Assembly: GCF_027594745.1 (NCBI RefSeq)
Contig: NZ_CP110854.1
Location: 2,738,501-2,802,500, forward strand
DNA: 64,000 nucleotides
From: Saprospira grandis
GTDB taxonomy: Bacteria; Bacteroidota; Bacteroidia; Chitinophagales; Saprospiraceae
Reading direction: 5' to 3'
Below the pieces are notes generated by a model. The model saw only the letters and a program-made list of their open reading frames with translations, searched no databases and was not told the origin of the DNA. Numbering within the stretch: the first letter of the stretch is position 1; each line of letters starts with the position of its first letter. Positions 17,077 to 25,565 of this stretch are shown here, in pieces. The translations under genes and the position numbers were made by a program.

Positions 17077-18746
17077 ATTATCCCCAATCTATTTTTTTAT
17101 TGCTTTGGGCCTGCCTCTGTGCCAATAACCTGAGCGCCCAAACAAAAGAGGATAAAGAACAAGCCCCTAAACGCTATTATACCATTGATATGACGGTGGC
17201 CTCTATGAAAAAAGCTGCCGAATCCTCCAAAAGCGGATACCGAAAAAATCCCTGGAAACCCATCGAACATAATTGCGAAATCGAATTGCCCTTTGAGTTA
17301 GATAATGCCTTTTTAGGCGTGCCCAAACAGTCTCAAGCTAGTTTGCTCAATTTGGTCAAAGGAGGCGTCAAAATCTCTAATCAGGTGATCCAACCCATCG
17401 AAAGACAACTGATGGCCTCCGAGTATTTTCGCCCCGGAATCAGTAAGGAGCTCTTCGAATGTCTGACGGGCTGTACCTTGGCCGAAAAAGATTTTCAACA
17501 AAGCCATTTTCTCTATATCGAGGACCTGAGCCGAGATATTGCCTACGCCCGTAGCGAACTCTACGGCGAAAGCTCTTTCGACTCCCCTTTGCCTTACGCT
17601 ACGCCCTGGGGCAATTATAAGTGCCGCATGATCAGAACCAAGGCCGATCTCGATAGCGTGATGAGCCATCCCAACGAAATTGGCCTGACCTACAGCCTGC
17701 GTGGCGGCCATGTGTTTAGCGACCTCTTTGCCCTGCGGCCCGATGAAGAAAGCGGAGAAACGAATCTGGAAGTCTTGGGCCGACAAGAGTTTGGCCAGCT
17801 GGTCCTCAATAGTGTCAACCAACTCAAAGGCATTTTGCCCATCCGCCAAAAAACAGGAGAGTACCTCAGTGTTCCGATTTTCTCCATTAGCTTCGGCAAT
17901 TATTTTGAAGATGGTATCGTGGGCAAGGTCTCCAGGTTTAATAGCGCCCAAGAAGAGGTTTTTGGCGAACAAAATAGCCTCGGTAAAGGCTTTACCGAAC
18001 TGGGCCAATGGGTCTGCCGCCGCCTACTCGATAAAAAGGTGGGCCGCCGTATCTTAGTCGATGTAGCCGATATGAGCCTAGACGGCCGCCTCTGGTTTTA
18101 TGGCTACCTCAAAGAAGAACGCTTCCGAAAAGATACGATCCCCGCCCTAGCCCTCAATGTGGGCATCAGCGGCCTTTCTTATAAAGATAATGCCTATAGC
18201 GGAAGCGATGAACCGGTCAAAAATCAACAGTCTTTTTTCAATAATCGCCAAGCCAATTTGTGCCGCCAAGATATTAAGGCAATCGTCAAATCAAAGGGCC
18301 TGGTGGGCATTTCGCTAGATAGAGACCGCCTGATGGGCAAGGCCTTCCAAACCCGATATAATTCTACCGTGCCCGGCTCCGCCAACCGAAGAGCCGTAGC
18401 TGTAGAGGCCATTGTGGCCAATATTTGCCGCTTTATTTATGTGGCCCAATCTATCGATGCCTGGGAAATGCTCAGCATTTCTTCCTCTTTCGATATGTAC
18501 GCCCGCCCCCTAGAGGTCTATGATAGCTCCGATGATATGGAGCAGCTTTATCGCGACCTGATCGCATTTTTTGAAACCCCCCACGATATCGAAGGCCTCT
18601 ATACCGCCGAAGAAATTCAAACTTTTATGTATAATTTTTCTGCCGAGGAAGTGGTCGATCGGATTATGTATAAAAATGCCCTGAATTTTATGTACAAGCA
18701 CTTGCCTGAAGTAGATCTAACGGAAGAAGAAGCGCATAATAATTAG
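17073..18746 (+). CDS. Secreted protein resembling a divergent M19 membrane dipeptidase
   Basis: 557 residues with a signal peptide (MNYPQSIFLLLWACLCANNLSAQ). No exact family was recognised, but several blocks follow peptidase M19 order: DIKAIVKSKGLVGISLD (compare the NLTDEQIKAI-GVIGIN region), then DAWEMLSISSSFDMYARP (compare the IGSDFDG block), and a C-terminal FSAEEVVDRIMYKNALNFMY (compare the YS-EE--KI-GGN-LRV ending). The usual metal-binding HxD and histidines are not evident, so it may be inactive. It overlaps the HD gene by 4 nt and ends the five-gene run. Confidence 0.7.
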   Translation: MNYPQSIFLLLWACLCANNLSAQTKEDKEQAPKRYYTIDMTVASMKKAAESSKSGYRKNPWKPIEHNCEIELPFELDNAFLGVPKQSQASLLNLVKGGVKISNQVIQPIERQLMASEYFRPGISKELFECLTGCTLAEKDFQQSHFLYIEDLSRDIAYARSELYGESSFDSPLPYATPWGNYKCRMIRTKADLDSVMSHPNEIGLTYSLRGGHVFSDLFALRPDEESGETNLEVLGRQEFGQLVLNSVNQLKGILPIRQKTGEYLSVPIFSISFGNYFEDGIVGKVSRFNSAQEEVFGEQNSLGKGFTELGQWVCRRLLDKKVGRRILVDVADMSLDGRLWFYGYLKEERFRKDTIPALALNVGISGLSYKDNAYSGSDEPVKNQQSFFNNRQANLCRQDIKAIVKSKGLVGISLDRDRLMGKAFQTRYNSTVPGSANRRAVAVEAIVANICRFIYVAQSIDAWEMLSISSSFDMYARPLEVYDSSDDMEQLYRDLIAFFETPHDIEGLYTAEEIQTFMYNFSAEEVVDRIMYKNALNFMYKHLPEVDLTEEEAHNN

Positions 18747-18754
18747 AAAAATTT

Positions 18755-18926
18755 GGGGCCCGCGGCCGGCTAGGCTTCGCCTAGCTCGGCCGCCGCTATG
18801 CTGCGGGGCTCGCAGGTCTGCTCGGCCCTTCGTTTTTTTTTCGCTGCGCTCAAAAAACTCGGTCTGGCCTTCGGCCACCCGCTCCGCAGCGCTGGGCCTG
18901 CCCGCCGCAAACGGAAAGGCTTCGCT
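18755..18926 (+). repeat. Structured GC-rich interspersed element, copy 6 (subtype C)
   Basis: Forward copy 8 nt after the preceding stop. Outer helix GGCCC/GGGCC, second helix GCTGCGG/CCGCAGC, hairpin TGGCC-ttc-GGCCA, and a variable hairpin with T-run and A-run arms around a CGCTGCGCTC loop. With copy 7 in the opposite orientation it brackets the tRNA-Ala gene. Confidence 0.87.
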
Positions 18927-19010
18927 AAAAAAAAATGGGCAGCTAAATTTTTGACAATCAATTGAAAAGAGGCCTCTAGTGAAAAAAGCTCATTTTTTAG
19001 CTAAAAAAAG

Positions 19011-19042
19011 TTTGGCAAAACAAAAAAGCCGTCTTATATTTG
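19011..19042 (+). promoter_or_regulatory. Bacteroidota-type promoter for tRNA-Ala
   Basis: TTTG at 19011-19014 and TATATTTG at 19035-19042, separated by 20 nt, match the phylum consensus (TTTG, about 19 nt, TAnnTTTG). It ends 35 nt before the tRNA 5-prime end. Confidence 0.8.
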
Positions 19043-19076
19043 CAACGCACTCAAAGGAATGCAATGTTAAGTTGAA

Positions 19077-19151
<75 letters not shown>

Positions 19152-19154
19152 CAA

Positions 19155-19188
19155 AGAGACCAACAATTTTGTTGGTCTCTTTTTTTTT
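19155..19188 (+). terminator. Terminator after tRNA-Ala
   Basis: Perfect 10-bp stem AGAGACCAAC / GTTGGTCTCT, 6-nt loop, eight or more T, starting 4 nt after the tRNA. Confidence 0.93.
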
Positions 19189-19259
19189 GCTTTTTGTCCA
19201 AAACTGAGCGCTTTATAACAGAAAATCAGTAACTTAGTTAAATAACTAAGACTAAAGTT

Positions 19260-19433
19260 ATGGACAAACAGCGGACAAAAAAGCCTATATATCTACTTTC
19301 TTCTTGGATCCTTCGGGCCCTTAGGAAAGAGAAGAAAACTCGGCCGATTAGCCAGCGCCTAGAGTTTAATTGTCGGCCCAGCCTGATTAAGGAGTTGGCC
19401 TACAAACAAAAAATGAAAAAAAAGAGCCTCTAA
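19260..19433 (+). CDS. Small basic hypothetical protein (57 aa)
   Basis: ATG at 19260 opens 57 codons ending in TAA at 19431-19433, with the product starting MDKQRTKKPIYLLSSWILRA and ending KKKSL. It is lysine- and arginine-rich without a membrane segment. A clean terminator directly follows its stop, which supports a real transcript. No family was recognised. It could be a short regulatory or DNA-binding peptide, or the spacer of an untranslated RNA. Confidence 0.45.
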   Translation: MDKQRTKKPIYLLSSWILRALRKEKKTRPISQRLEFNCRPSLIKELAYKQKMKKKSL

Positions 19434-19459
19434 AAGCCCGCTATAGCGGGCTTTTTTTC
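19433..19459 (+). terminator. Terminator after the 57-aa ORF
   Basis: AAGCCCGCTATAGCGGGCTT hairpin followed by a run of T; it overlaps the ORF stop by one base. Confidence 0.85.
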
Positions 19460-19483
19460 GTTAGAGCCAAAGAAAAAAGCCAA

Positions 19484-19607
19484 GGGCGGGCCGGCCTAGC
19501 GATGTGCAGCAGTGGCCCGCAGGGCCAGACCAAGCCGCTGCAAGCGGCGAAGGGCCGAGCGAATAGCGAGCTGCGAAACGTAGCGCCTGCCGTAGGCAGG
19601 AGGCCCC
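19484..19607 (-). repeat. Structured GC-rich interspersed element, copy 7 (subtype A)
   Basis: Reverse copy 73 nt upstream of the SLBB gene. On the minus strand: GGCCT/AGGCC, GCAG/CTGC, variable hairpin GCCGC-ttgca-GCGGC, second hairpin TGGCCC-tgc-GGGCCA, core variant GCTCGC-TATTC-GCTCGG. Confidence 0.87.
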
Positions 19608-19680
19608 AAAAAAATAATAGTCACTTAATAGAAAACTTGTACCTTAGCAATTCTAAGTAAAATCAAACCTTTTGACCAGT

Positions 19681-22122
19681 ATGCGAGAGCAGATTAGCTT
19701 GTTTATCCTGATTTGTTGTAGCCTGTTTGCCCTAAATCTGCAGGCCCAAATTCCTCCTATTGTGCCTCCTGTTATTGATCCGGGCCAAGTAGATCCCGGT
19801 GGAAATGGAAATGGCGGAACCATAGAAGCGCCCAAAGTAGATCCTAAGGCTAGTGAAATGAATGCCGAGGAGCAAAAAGTAAAGGAGCAAATTGAAGAAG
19901 AGCGGAAAGAGCAGCGCAAAAAAGAAGAAGAAAAAGATATTTTGGCCCGCAAACGCCAAGAAGAATTGCCCGAACCCAAAATTTGGGGACAGCAGTTTTT
20001 TAGAGACCAAAGTATCAAGCTCTTTGACCGTTCTAAAAATCAAAGAGCGATAGAAAGCTATCGGGTGGCCTCTGGCGACGAAATTAAAGTGACCGTTTGG
20101 GGAGCCGTAGATTTTAGTAAAAGCGTGAGCGTAAATGACAATGGCTATATTGACCTTTCTATTCCCGATTTGTTAGTGCCCAGATTGTACATCAAGGGCA
20201 TGCAATTTAAAGATGTTCGAGATGCTATTTATCAGCGGCTTTCTCGGCATATGAATATGAAAGGCTCTAATTATGATGTGCAACTGAATTACTCTAGAAG
20301 TATTACGGTCAATATTACAGGAGAGGTATTTAGCCCAGGAAGCTATACTATTCCGGCCACCAACACGGCCTTTAATGCCCTAGTAGCTTCTGGCGGCCCC
20401 TCGCAGATTAGTAGCGTCCGTCGGATCAAAGTGATTAGTAGCGATCATCCGACCAGACAGCTAGATGTCTATAAGTTTGCCAGCAACCCCAATGTTTCTG
20501 AGGAATTTTTCTTAGACAATAACGACTATATTTTTGTGCCCCTAGCCGAAAAAGTAGTGGAGGTCCGAGGATCTGTTAAGCGCCCTTTTTACTACGAATT
20601 ACTAGAGGGCGAACAACTCCTAGAGGCCTTGGCCTTTGCAGGAGGAGTAAAGGCAGATGCCTATTTACGCAATATTCAGATTAAGCGCTACGCCAATGAT
20701 GAAGAGCGAATTATTGATGTGAATCTGGCCCAAATTATAGCCAATGAAGAGAACTTCCCTTTGATGAATGGGGATATTATTGAGCTTTCGCCCATTTCTG
20801 AGGCCTACTCTAATTATGTGACCGTAGAAGGGGCCGTAAAGCTGCTAGGAGAATACGAATTGGGGGCCGAGACCCGGATCCTAGAAGTTTTGCAGAAGTC
20901 GGGCATTATGCTCTCTGCAGTTAAAGAAAAAATTTATGTGCGCCGCCTTCGTCCCGATTTCTCTATTGAATACATCGATGTGAGCATTGATAGCATTTTG
21001 GCTGGCCAAGAAGAGGCCAATATCGCTTTGCGGGCCCTCGATAAAATTGAGGTGAAATTCAAATCGGAATTTGTAGATGAGTATCAGGTGCAAATTTATG
21101 GCGCCGTGCGCAAATCAGGAGCCTACGCCCATAGTGATAGCCTTACTTTAGCCGATCTGCTCTATCTGGCCAATGGCATCGAAAAAGAAGCGGCCAACTC
21201 TATTCTAGAAATCTCTAGATTGGTCCCTCAAGCTGACGGAAGCTCTAAGGTAGAGCTGATGAGCTATGATATCAATGAAGACCTAGAGGTGGTTGGGGCC
21301 GAAGACCTGACCCTAGAACCCCGAGACCAAATTTTTGTCCGCCTAGCCAAAAATTATAAGCTCCCCAAAAATGTAAGCATCCAAGGGGAAATTGCTTATC
21401 CTGGTGCCTATACCTTGCAAGATAATGGCGAACGGATTGCCGACCTCTTGGCTAGAGCAGGAGGGACTACCCCTCTGGCTTTTCTAGAAGGGGCTCGCCT
21501 GATTCGCCAAGGCGAAGGCTTTGTAGTCCTCGACCTTAAAGATGTGGTGAAGAACCCAGATTCTCGCTTTAACTATATTTTGCGCCCCGGCGACCAACTC
21601 TCTATTCCGGTGGTTAAAGATTTAGTGGCCATCGCAGGCCGGATTAACCACCCCGAGGTGAAAAATAAATCGGAAATTGCTGAAATCGAACTGAAATTGA
21701 AGTTGCTAAAAACTGAGAATAAGATCGAAAGAGAAGAAATTCAGGCCGAAGAAGCCATTAGCCGAAAAATTAAGCCCGACCGCATCAATGTGCCTTTTCA
21801 TAAAGGCAAACGTGCCAATTATTACCTCAAAGAATATGCTGGGGGAATTGACCGAGCTAATGGTGGCCGCAAACGCCTGGTCTATGTTCGCTACCCCTCT
21901 GGTGCCGTGAAGAAAACACGCAACTATTTCTTCTTTAAATGCTACCCCAAAGTGACTAAGGGCGCTATGGTGTATGTAGATACCAAAACTAAAACCGATA
22001 AACAAAATATTCCCAAGAAGAAACGACAGCCCATCGAATGGAACCGTATCATCCAAAATGGGGTAGCCATTACTTCTTCTACCTTGACCCTCTTGCTCGC
22101 TATCCGAGCCCTAAACAACTAA
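19681..22122 (+). CDS. Polysaccharide export outer-membrane protein with SLBB repeats (Wza-like)
   Basis: 813 residues from the ATG at 19681 (MREQISLFILICCSLFALNLQAQ, signal peptide). A proline-rich then E/K-rich coiled stretch (about 25-105) precedes the Poly_export domain (YRVASGDEIKVTVWGAVDF) and a chain of SLBB beta-grasp units (ITGEVFSPGSYTIPATNTAF, VRGSVKRPFYYEL, VEGAVKLLGEYEL, IYGAVRKSGAYAH, IQGEIAYPGAYTL). A C-terminal membrane segment follows. It probably forms the outer-membrane channel for capsule or exopolysaccharide; the next gene is a Wzz-like partner 6 nt away. Confidence 0.93.
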   Translation: MREQISLFILICCSLFALNLQAQIPPIVPPVIDPGQVDPGGNGNGGTIEAPKVDPKASEMNAEEQKVKEQIEEERKEQRKKEEEKDILARKRQEELPEPKIWGQQFFRDQSIKLFDRSKNQRAIESYRVASGDEIKVTVWGAVDFSKSVSVNDNGYIDLSIPDLLVPRLYIKGMQFKDVRDAIYQRLSRHMNMKGSNYDVQLNYSRSITVNITGEVFSPGSYTIPATNTAFNALVASGGPSQISSVRRIKVISSDHPTRQLDVYKFASNPNVSEEFFLDNNDYIFVPLAEKVVEVRGSVKRPFYYELLEGEQLLEALAFAGGVKADAYLRNIQIKRYANDEERIIDVNLAQIIANEENFPLMNGDIIELSPISEAYSNYVTVEGAVKLLGEYELGAETRILEVLQKSGIMLSAVKEKIYVRRLRPDFSIEYIDVSIDSILAGQEEANIALRALDKIEVKFKSEFVDEYQVQIYGAVRKSGAYAHSDSLTLADLLYLANGIEKEAANSILEISRLVPQADGSSKVELMSYDINEDLEVVGAEDLTLEPRDQIFVRLAKNYKLPKNVSIQGEIAYPGAYTLQDNGERIADLLARAGGTTPLAFLEGARLIRQGEGFVVLDLKDVVKNPDSRFNYILRPGDQLSIPVVKDLVAIAGRINHPEVKNKSEIAEIELKLKLLKTENKIEREEIQAEEAISRKIKPDRINVPFHKGKRANYYLKEYAGGIDRANGGRKRLVYVRYPSGAVKKTRNYFFFKCYPKVTKGAMVYVDTKTKTDKQNIPKKKRQPIEWNRIIQNGVAITSSTLTLLLAIRALNN

Positions 22123-22128
22123 GCTACT

Positions 22129-23247
22129 ATGGATTTTTCTCAGTTGCTCACGGCTGAAAATATACAGAAACAACTCAAGCGCTATGCTTGGCTTTGGCTA
22201 AAATGGTCTTGGTTGGTCCTCATTTTAGCGGCCGCCTTGGGCTATTATCTCTATCAGTCTAAAGCAAAACTCCCTACCCGATATGTCGCCCGCCTCTCTT
22301 TTAGCATGAATGAAGGAGGCGGAGCGGACCAAGGCTACCTGCAGCAGGTGCTAGGAAGAGGCCTTTTTGCGGGCCTAGGCGGAAGCTCTGAATTGGCCTC
22401 TGGAAATATGGGCCGCTTGCAAGAGTTGCTGTCTACCCGCCGCCTTTTGCAAATGGCCCTCTTTGAAGAGGTCGAAATGATATACCCCGAAGGCCCTAAG
22501 AAGGACTTTATGATCCACCATTATCTAGAACTACAAGGTATGCGGAAACAATGGGCAGAAAATGAATCTAGTTTGGCTGAGCTCTATTTTCAACACAAAA
22601 ATTTTGAACAGTTCTCTCGCCAAGAAAATGTAGTCTTGCAAGCGGTTGTGGGCCGAATCCAACAACAGCTGACCCAAGAGCTTAGCCCCTCCGAAATTCT
22701 GAATATTCGCTTTGTGAGCAATTCAGAGGTGCTCTCTCATGATTTTATCAATCTGCTCTACGATAAACTCAATACTTATTATAGCAACCAGTCGGTAGAA
22801 AAACAACGCCGAATCTTTGAGGCCGCCCGCAGCCGTAGAGATTCCCTAGAACAGGAAATGGATCGGGCCGAAGAGGATTATATCAAATACCTCAACCAAC
22901 ATAATGCTACCGCTCAAGGCCGCTATGCCGAAAGTATCCGCACGCAGTATTTGGCCCGAAAACTCTCTGGCGAAATGGAGGGCTATTTTCTGGCTATCAA
23001 GAATGTGGAAACGGCCAAATTGGCCCTAGAACAACAAACCCCCTTGCTGCAGGTTATTGACCGCCCACTTTATCCACTCTATGCCGAACGACCCAACCCC
23101 CGCCTGTTCCTATTTATTGGCCTCTTTTTAGGCTTTTTCTTAGGGACGTCCATCGTTCTAGGTATACAAGGAGCCAAAGATCTAATGAAGTTTTTAAAGG
23201 CCCAGCAAGCCGCCAAAAAAGAACATCCAACGGAAGATGATGCCTAA
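22129..23247 (+). CDS. Wzz-like chain-length determinant / tyrosine-kinase-modulator-type protein
   Basis: 372 residues. Transmembrane segments lie near residues 28-45 and 325-345, with a long periplasmic part between them that ends in coiled coil (EAARSRRDSLEQEMDRAEED). Before the second membrane span is the proline motif VIDRPLYPLYAERPNPR, typical of Wzz proteins. No kinase domain follows. It would control polysaccharide chain length with the upstream SLBB export channel. It overlaps the next gene by 11 nt. Confidence 0.9.
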   Translation: MDFSQLLTAENIQKQLKRYAWLWLKWSWLVLILAAALGYYLYQSKAKLPTRYVARLSFSMNEGGGADQGYLQQVLGRGLFAGLGGSSELASGNMGRLQELLSTRRLLQMALFEEVEMIYPEGPKKDFMIHHYLELQGMRKQWAENESSLAELYFQHKNFEQFSRQENVVLQAVVGRIQQQLTQELSPSEILNIRFVSNSEVLSHDFINLLYDKLNTYYSNQSVEKQRRIFEAARSRRDSLEQEMDRAEEDYIKYLNQHNATAQGRYAESIRTQYLARKLSGEMEGYFLAIKNVETAKLALEQQTPLLQVIDRPLYPLYAERPNPRLFLFIGLFLGFFLGTSIVLGIQGAKDLMKFLKAQQAAKKEHPTEDDA

Positions 23248-24001
23248 GCTTTTTTATCAAGAGACTGGCCAAGAAAAGGGCCCCGTTTTAGTCTGTCTAC
23301 ACGGCTTTTGTGAGGATCACCGCATTTTTGCCCCCTTTCAAGAACAACTGGGCCAAAAGTATCGGCAGTTGCTGCCCGACCTGCCCGGCTTTGGCCAATC
23401 AACAGGGGCCGCAGAGGATCTCGGCCAATTGGCCGAGATCCTCTGGCAATGGCTAGACGATTTGAAGGTAGAAGAAGTTAGCCTGCTGGGCCATTCTATG
23501 GGCGGTTATCTGGCCCTGGCGATGCTCGAAAAACGCCCCCAAGCTATTGAAAGGATCTGCCTGCTGCATAGCCACCCCTTTGCCGATCCCCCCGCCAAAC
23601 AGGCCAAACGAAAAAAATCAGCCGCTTTTATTGAGAAGCATGGGGTAACTACTTACCTTCAACAACTGATTCCCCAACTTTTTCCCGCAGAACTCCGTAA
23701 AACAAAATTGGTCCAAGCCTTTTTGCAAGAACAAAGCGGACATAGCGCCCAAGGCGTGCTGGCCGCCCTCAAAGCGATGTGGTCTCGACCCGATCGCTCT
23801 GCTGTTTTGGCCCAATATGAAGGCCCCGTATTGGCCCTGATTGGCGAACTCGATGAGGTGATTCCCCCCGCTTTTTCTGCCGCCCAAGCCCAACAACAAC
23901 TGTCTCCCAATTGGCAGTGCAAAACAATTCCGCAAATTGGCCATATGGGCTTTTTAGAAGCGCCAGACCAACTGAACGAAATTTTTAATCATTTTTTTTA
24001 G
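23237..24001 (+). CDS. Alpha/beta hydrolase
   Basis: 254 residues; either of two adjacent ATG codons may be used. Typical fold landmarks are VLVCLHGFCEDHR (oxyanion HG), DLPGFGQST, nucleophile S87 in GHSMGG, acid in LIGELDEVIPP and histidine in IPQIGHMGFLEAP near the C-terminus. The cap is short. It is a probable esterase or C-C hydrolase of unknown substrate, resembling MhpC/MenH-type enzymes. The start lies inside the end of the Wzz-like gene, so it is co-translated. Confidence 0.9.
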   Translation: MMPKLFYQETGQEKGPVLVCLHGFCEDHRIFAPFQEQLGQKYRQLLPDLPGFGQSTGAAEDLGQLAEILWQWLDDLKVEEVSLLGHSMGGYLALAMLEKRPQAIERICLLHSHPFADPPAKQAKRKKSAAFIEKHGVTTYLQQLIPQLFPAELRKTKLVQAFLQEQSGHSAQGVLAALKAMWSRPDRSAVLAQYEGPVLALIGELDEVIPPAFSAAQAQQQLSPNWQCKTIPQIGHMGFLEAPDQLNEIFNHFF

Positions 24002-24083
24002 CTCCACACACCTCTTTTTTGCTTCCCAACATCTATTAAGGTGTTTGCAGCAATTTTAATTATGTTTTTTCAGACAGAAGAGT

Positions 24084-24147
24084 CATCTGATTTATCAGAT
24101 GTGTTGTGTGTGAGCCCTAGGTTTTTGGTCCTAGGGCCCTTTTTTTT
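24084..24147 (+). terminator. Hairpin pair with strong terminator between hydrolase and membrane-protein genes
   Basis: CATCTGA/TCAGATG hairpin (24084-24101) followed by GCCCTAGG / CCTAGGGC (24114-24137) and about eight T. The region just before it (24006-24013 CACACACC and 24104-24111 GTGTGTGT) can also pair. It ends 4 nt before the downstream ATG, so it may terminate the upstream operon or act as an attenuating leader. Confidence 0.8.
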
Positions 24148-24151
24148 GCCT

Positions 24152-25087
24152 ATGCCTTCATTTCCTCGCCTTGTCGACTTCCTTTTTTATCTGCTGATTA
24201 AGCTGATTCCCCTTTTGCTGGCCCTCGCCCTGCCGCTGGCCTTGCTCTACTGGAATTGGCGCTGGACACTAGCCTATTCAGTTAGCTCAGTGTTTATTTT
24301 GGGCCAAATTGGAGAATGGCGAAAACTATTGGCTTATTCCCCCTCTCCCTGGCTGCATCTGGCCCTCTTTGCCGCCTTTATCGGCTGGGGCTTCCTCATC
24401 TATTATGTCCCGCTCTCGCCTTGGTGGACCGGCAGCCTGATCGCCGCCGCTGTGCTGGCAAGTACCTATGGCCTCAGTTGGATGAAGGCCCAACCCCAAC
24501 GCTATTTCTATTATTTGCAAGGCCCAGAGGTCGATTGGGAGCTCTGGCTAGATAAGGAGCTGAATGAGGAGGATTGGCAAGAAATTATTGGCGGCCTGCG
24601 AGAGAAAAAATGGTCGGCGCCTATTCTAGAACTACAAGACCGCTTTTTACAACAAGATGATTTGCCCGATGCCCTCAATAGAGCACTCTGGCAAGATGCA
24701 AAACAGCTTTTTGAACAGGAGGAAAGCGGAATATTGCCCCTAGAGCGCTATTATCATCTCCCCACTTATCTGCATTTTTTCCTCCGAAGCCCTTATTTTA
24801 TCGATGGCCTCTGCGCCAGTATACAGGCCCCAACAGATAACCAGCTTTTCGAGACTCTAATCGCCAAATGCAATGAGTTACTGGCCAAAACCCTAGCCGA
24901 AGAACCCCTAAATATAAACAGTCGACTGAGCAGCTACCTCGATCCTCAAGCGCTTTATGCCTATTTTGATAGCTGGCCCCACTTAAGTCCGCAGAGCCCA
25001 AAATTAGCCCTACTACTAGAAGATTTTAAGGCCCAATTACTGCTGCTGGCTATTCAATATCAAGCCATTAAGGAGGAGGAGGATTAG
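24152..25087 (+). CDS. Unrecognised membrane protein with soluble C-terminal domain
   Basis: 311 residues from MPSFPRLVDFLFYLLIKLIP; an upstream start in the same frame would put the terminator hairpin inside the gene, so this ATG is preferred. About four hydrophobic segments occupy residues 10-125 (LIPLLLALALPLALLYW, LAYSVSSVFILGQI, LALFAAFIGWGFLIYYV, LIAAAVLASTYGLSW). The last 180 residues are soluble and helical (DWELWLDKELNEEDWQEIIG). No family was recognised. The stop codon overlaps the first base of structured element copy 8. Confidence 0.72.
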   Translation: MPSFPRLVDFLFYLLIKLIPLLLALALPLALLYWNWRWTLAYSVSSVFILGQIGEWRKLLAYSPSPWLHLALFAAFIGWGFLIYYVPLSPWWTGSLIAAAVLASTYGLSWMKAQPQRYFYYLQGPEVDWELWLDKELNEEDWQEIIGGLREKKWSAPILELQDRFLQQDDLPDALNRALWQDAKQLFEQEESGILPLERYYHLPTYLHFFLRSPYFIDGLCASIQAPTDNQLFETLIAKCNELLAKTLAEEPLNINSRLSSYLDPQALYAYFDSWPHLSPQSPKLALLLEDFKAQLLLLAIQYQAIKEEED

Positions 25088-25227
25088 GGGCCTCCGCCTC
25101 CCTTCGGTCGTCGGCGCTACGCTTCAGGGCTCGCAGGTCTGCTCGGCCCTTCGTCGCCTTCGGCTCCTCGGTCTGCGGCTTCGCCGCCCCCTTTCGCATC
25201 GCTAGGCCTGCGGCCCTTCGGGCCTGC
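25087..25227 (+). repeat. Structured GC-rich interspersed element, copy 8 (subtype A)
   Basis: Forward copy whose GGGGCCTCC start overlaps the preceding TAG. Outer helix GGCCT/AGGCC, AGGG/CCCT, variable hairpin around CGCCttcGGC, second hairpin GCGGC-ttc-GCCGC. Part of the accessory module (CCCTTCGGTCGTCGG) is present at the first hairpin. Confidence 0.85.
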
Positions 25228-25235
25228 TATCTGGG

Positions 25236-25547
25236 CCTGTAGGTTGAAACCTACAGCCAGGCAACGGTTGGTATTGCTCCGCAATGATATACGTATGAGG
25301 GTTGAAACCCTCATACAATTAACTCCTTCCCCGCCTAATCTATACCCCCTTATTATCTCCACAGCTTTTAACAGCCGTTTTTACGATTTAAACCGCCCAG
25401 AAGATGTTTATTTATGGAGGGTTTCAACCTACAGCTCTAGGATCTACGGCCTTTAGGGCTGCAGCTAGCGGCAAAGCCGCTATGGCCAAAGGCCAAACAG
25501 CTCCTCAAAACCTTTATGCCCTATTCTGCAGCTGCAGAATAGGGCAT
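25236..25547. repeat. Cluster of palindromes including a perfect 32-bp one
   Basis: Hairpins CTGTAGGTT-gaa-ACCTACAG (25237-25256) and GTATGAGGGTT-gaa-ACCCTCATAC (25292-25316) share the centre GGTTGAAACC, which recurs in inverted form near 25420 (GGGTTTCAACC). At 25516-25547 the arm ATGCCCTATTCTGCAG is followed immediately by its exact complement, a 32-bp perfect palindrome. No gene was seen here. Confidence 0.8.
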
Positions 25548-25565
25548 TTCATTTGGGCTAAGCCC

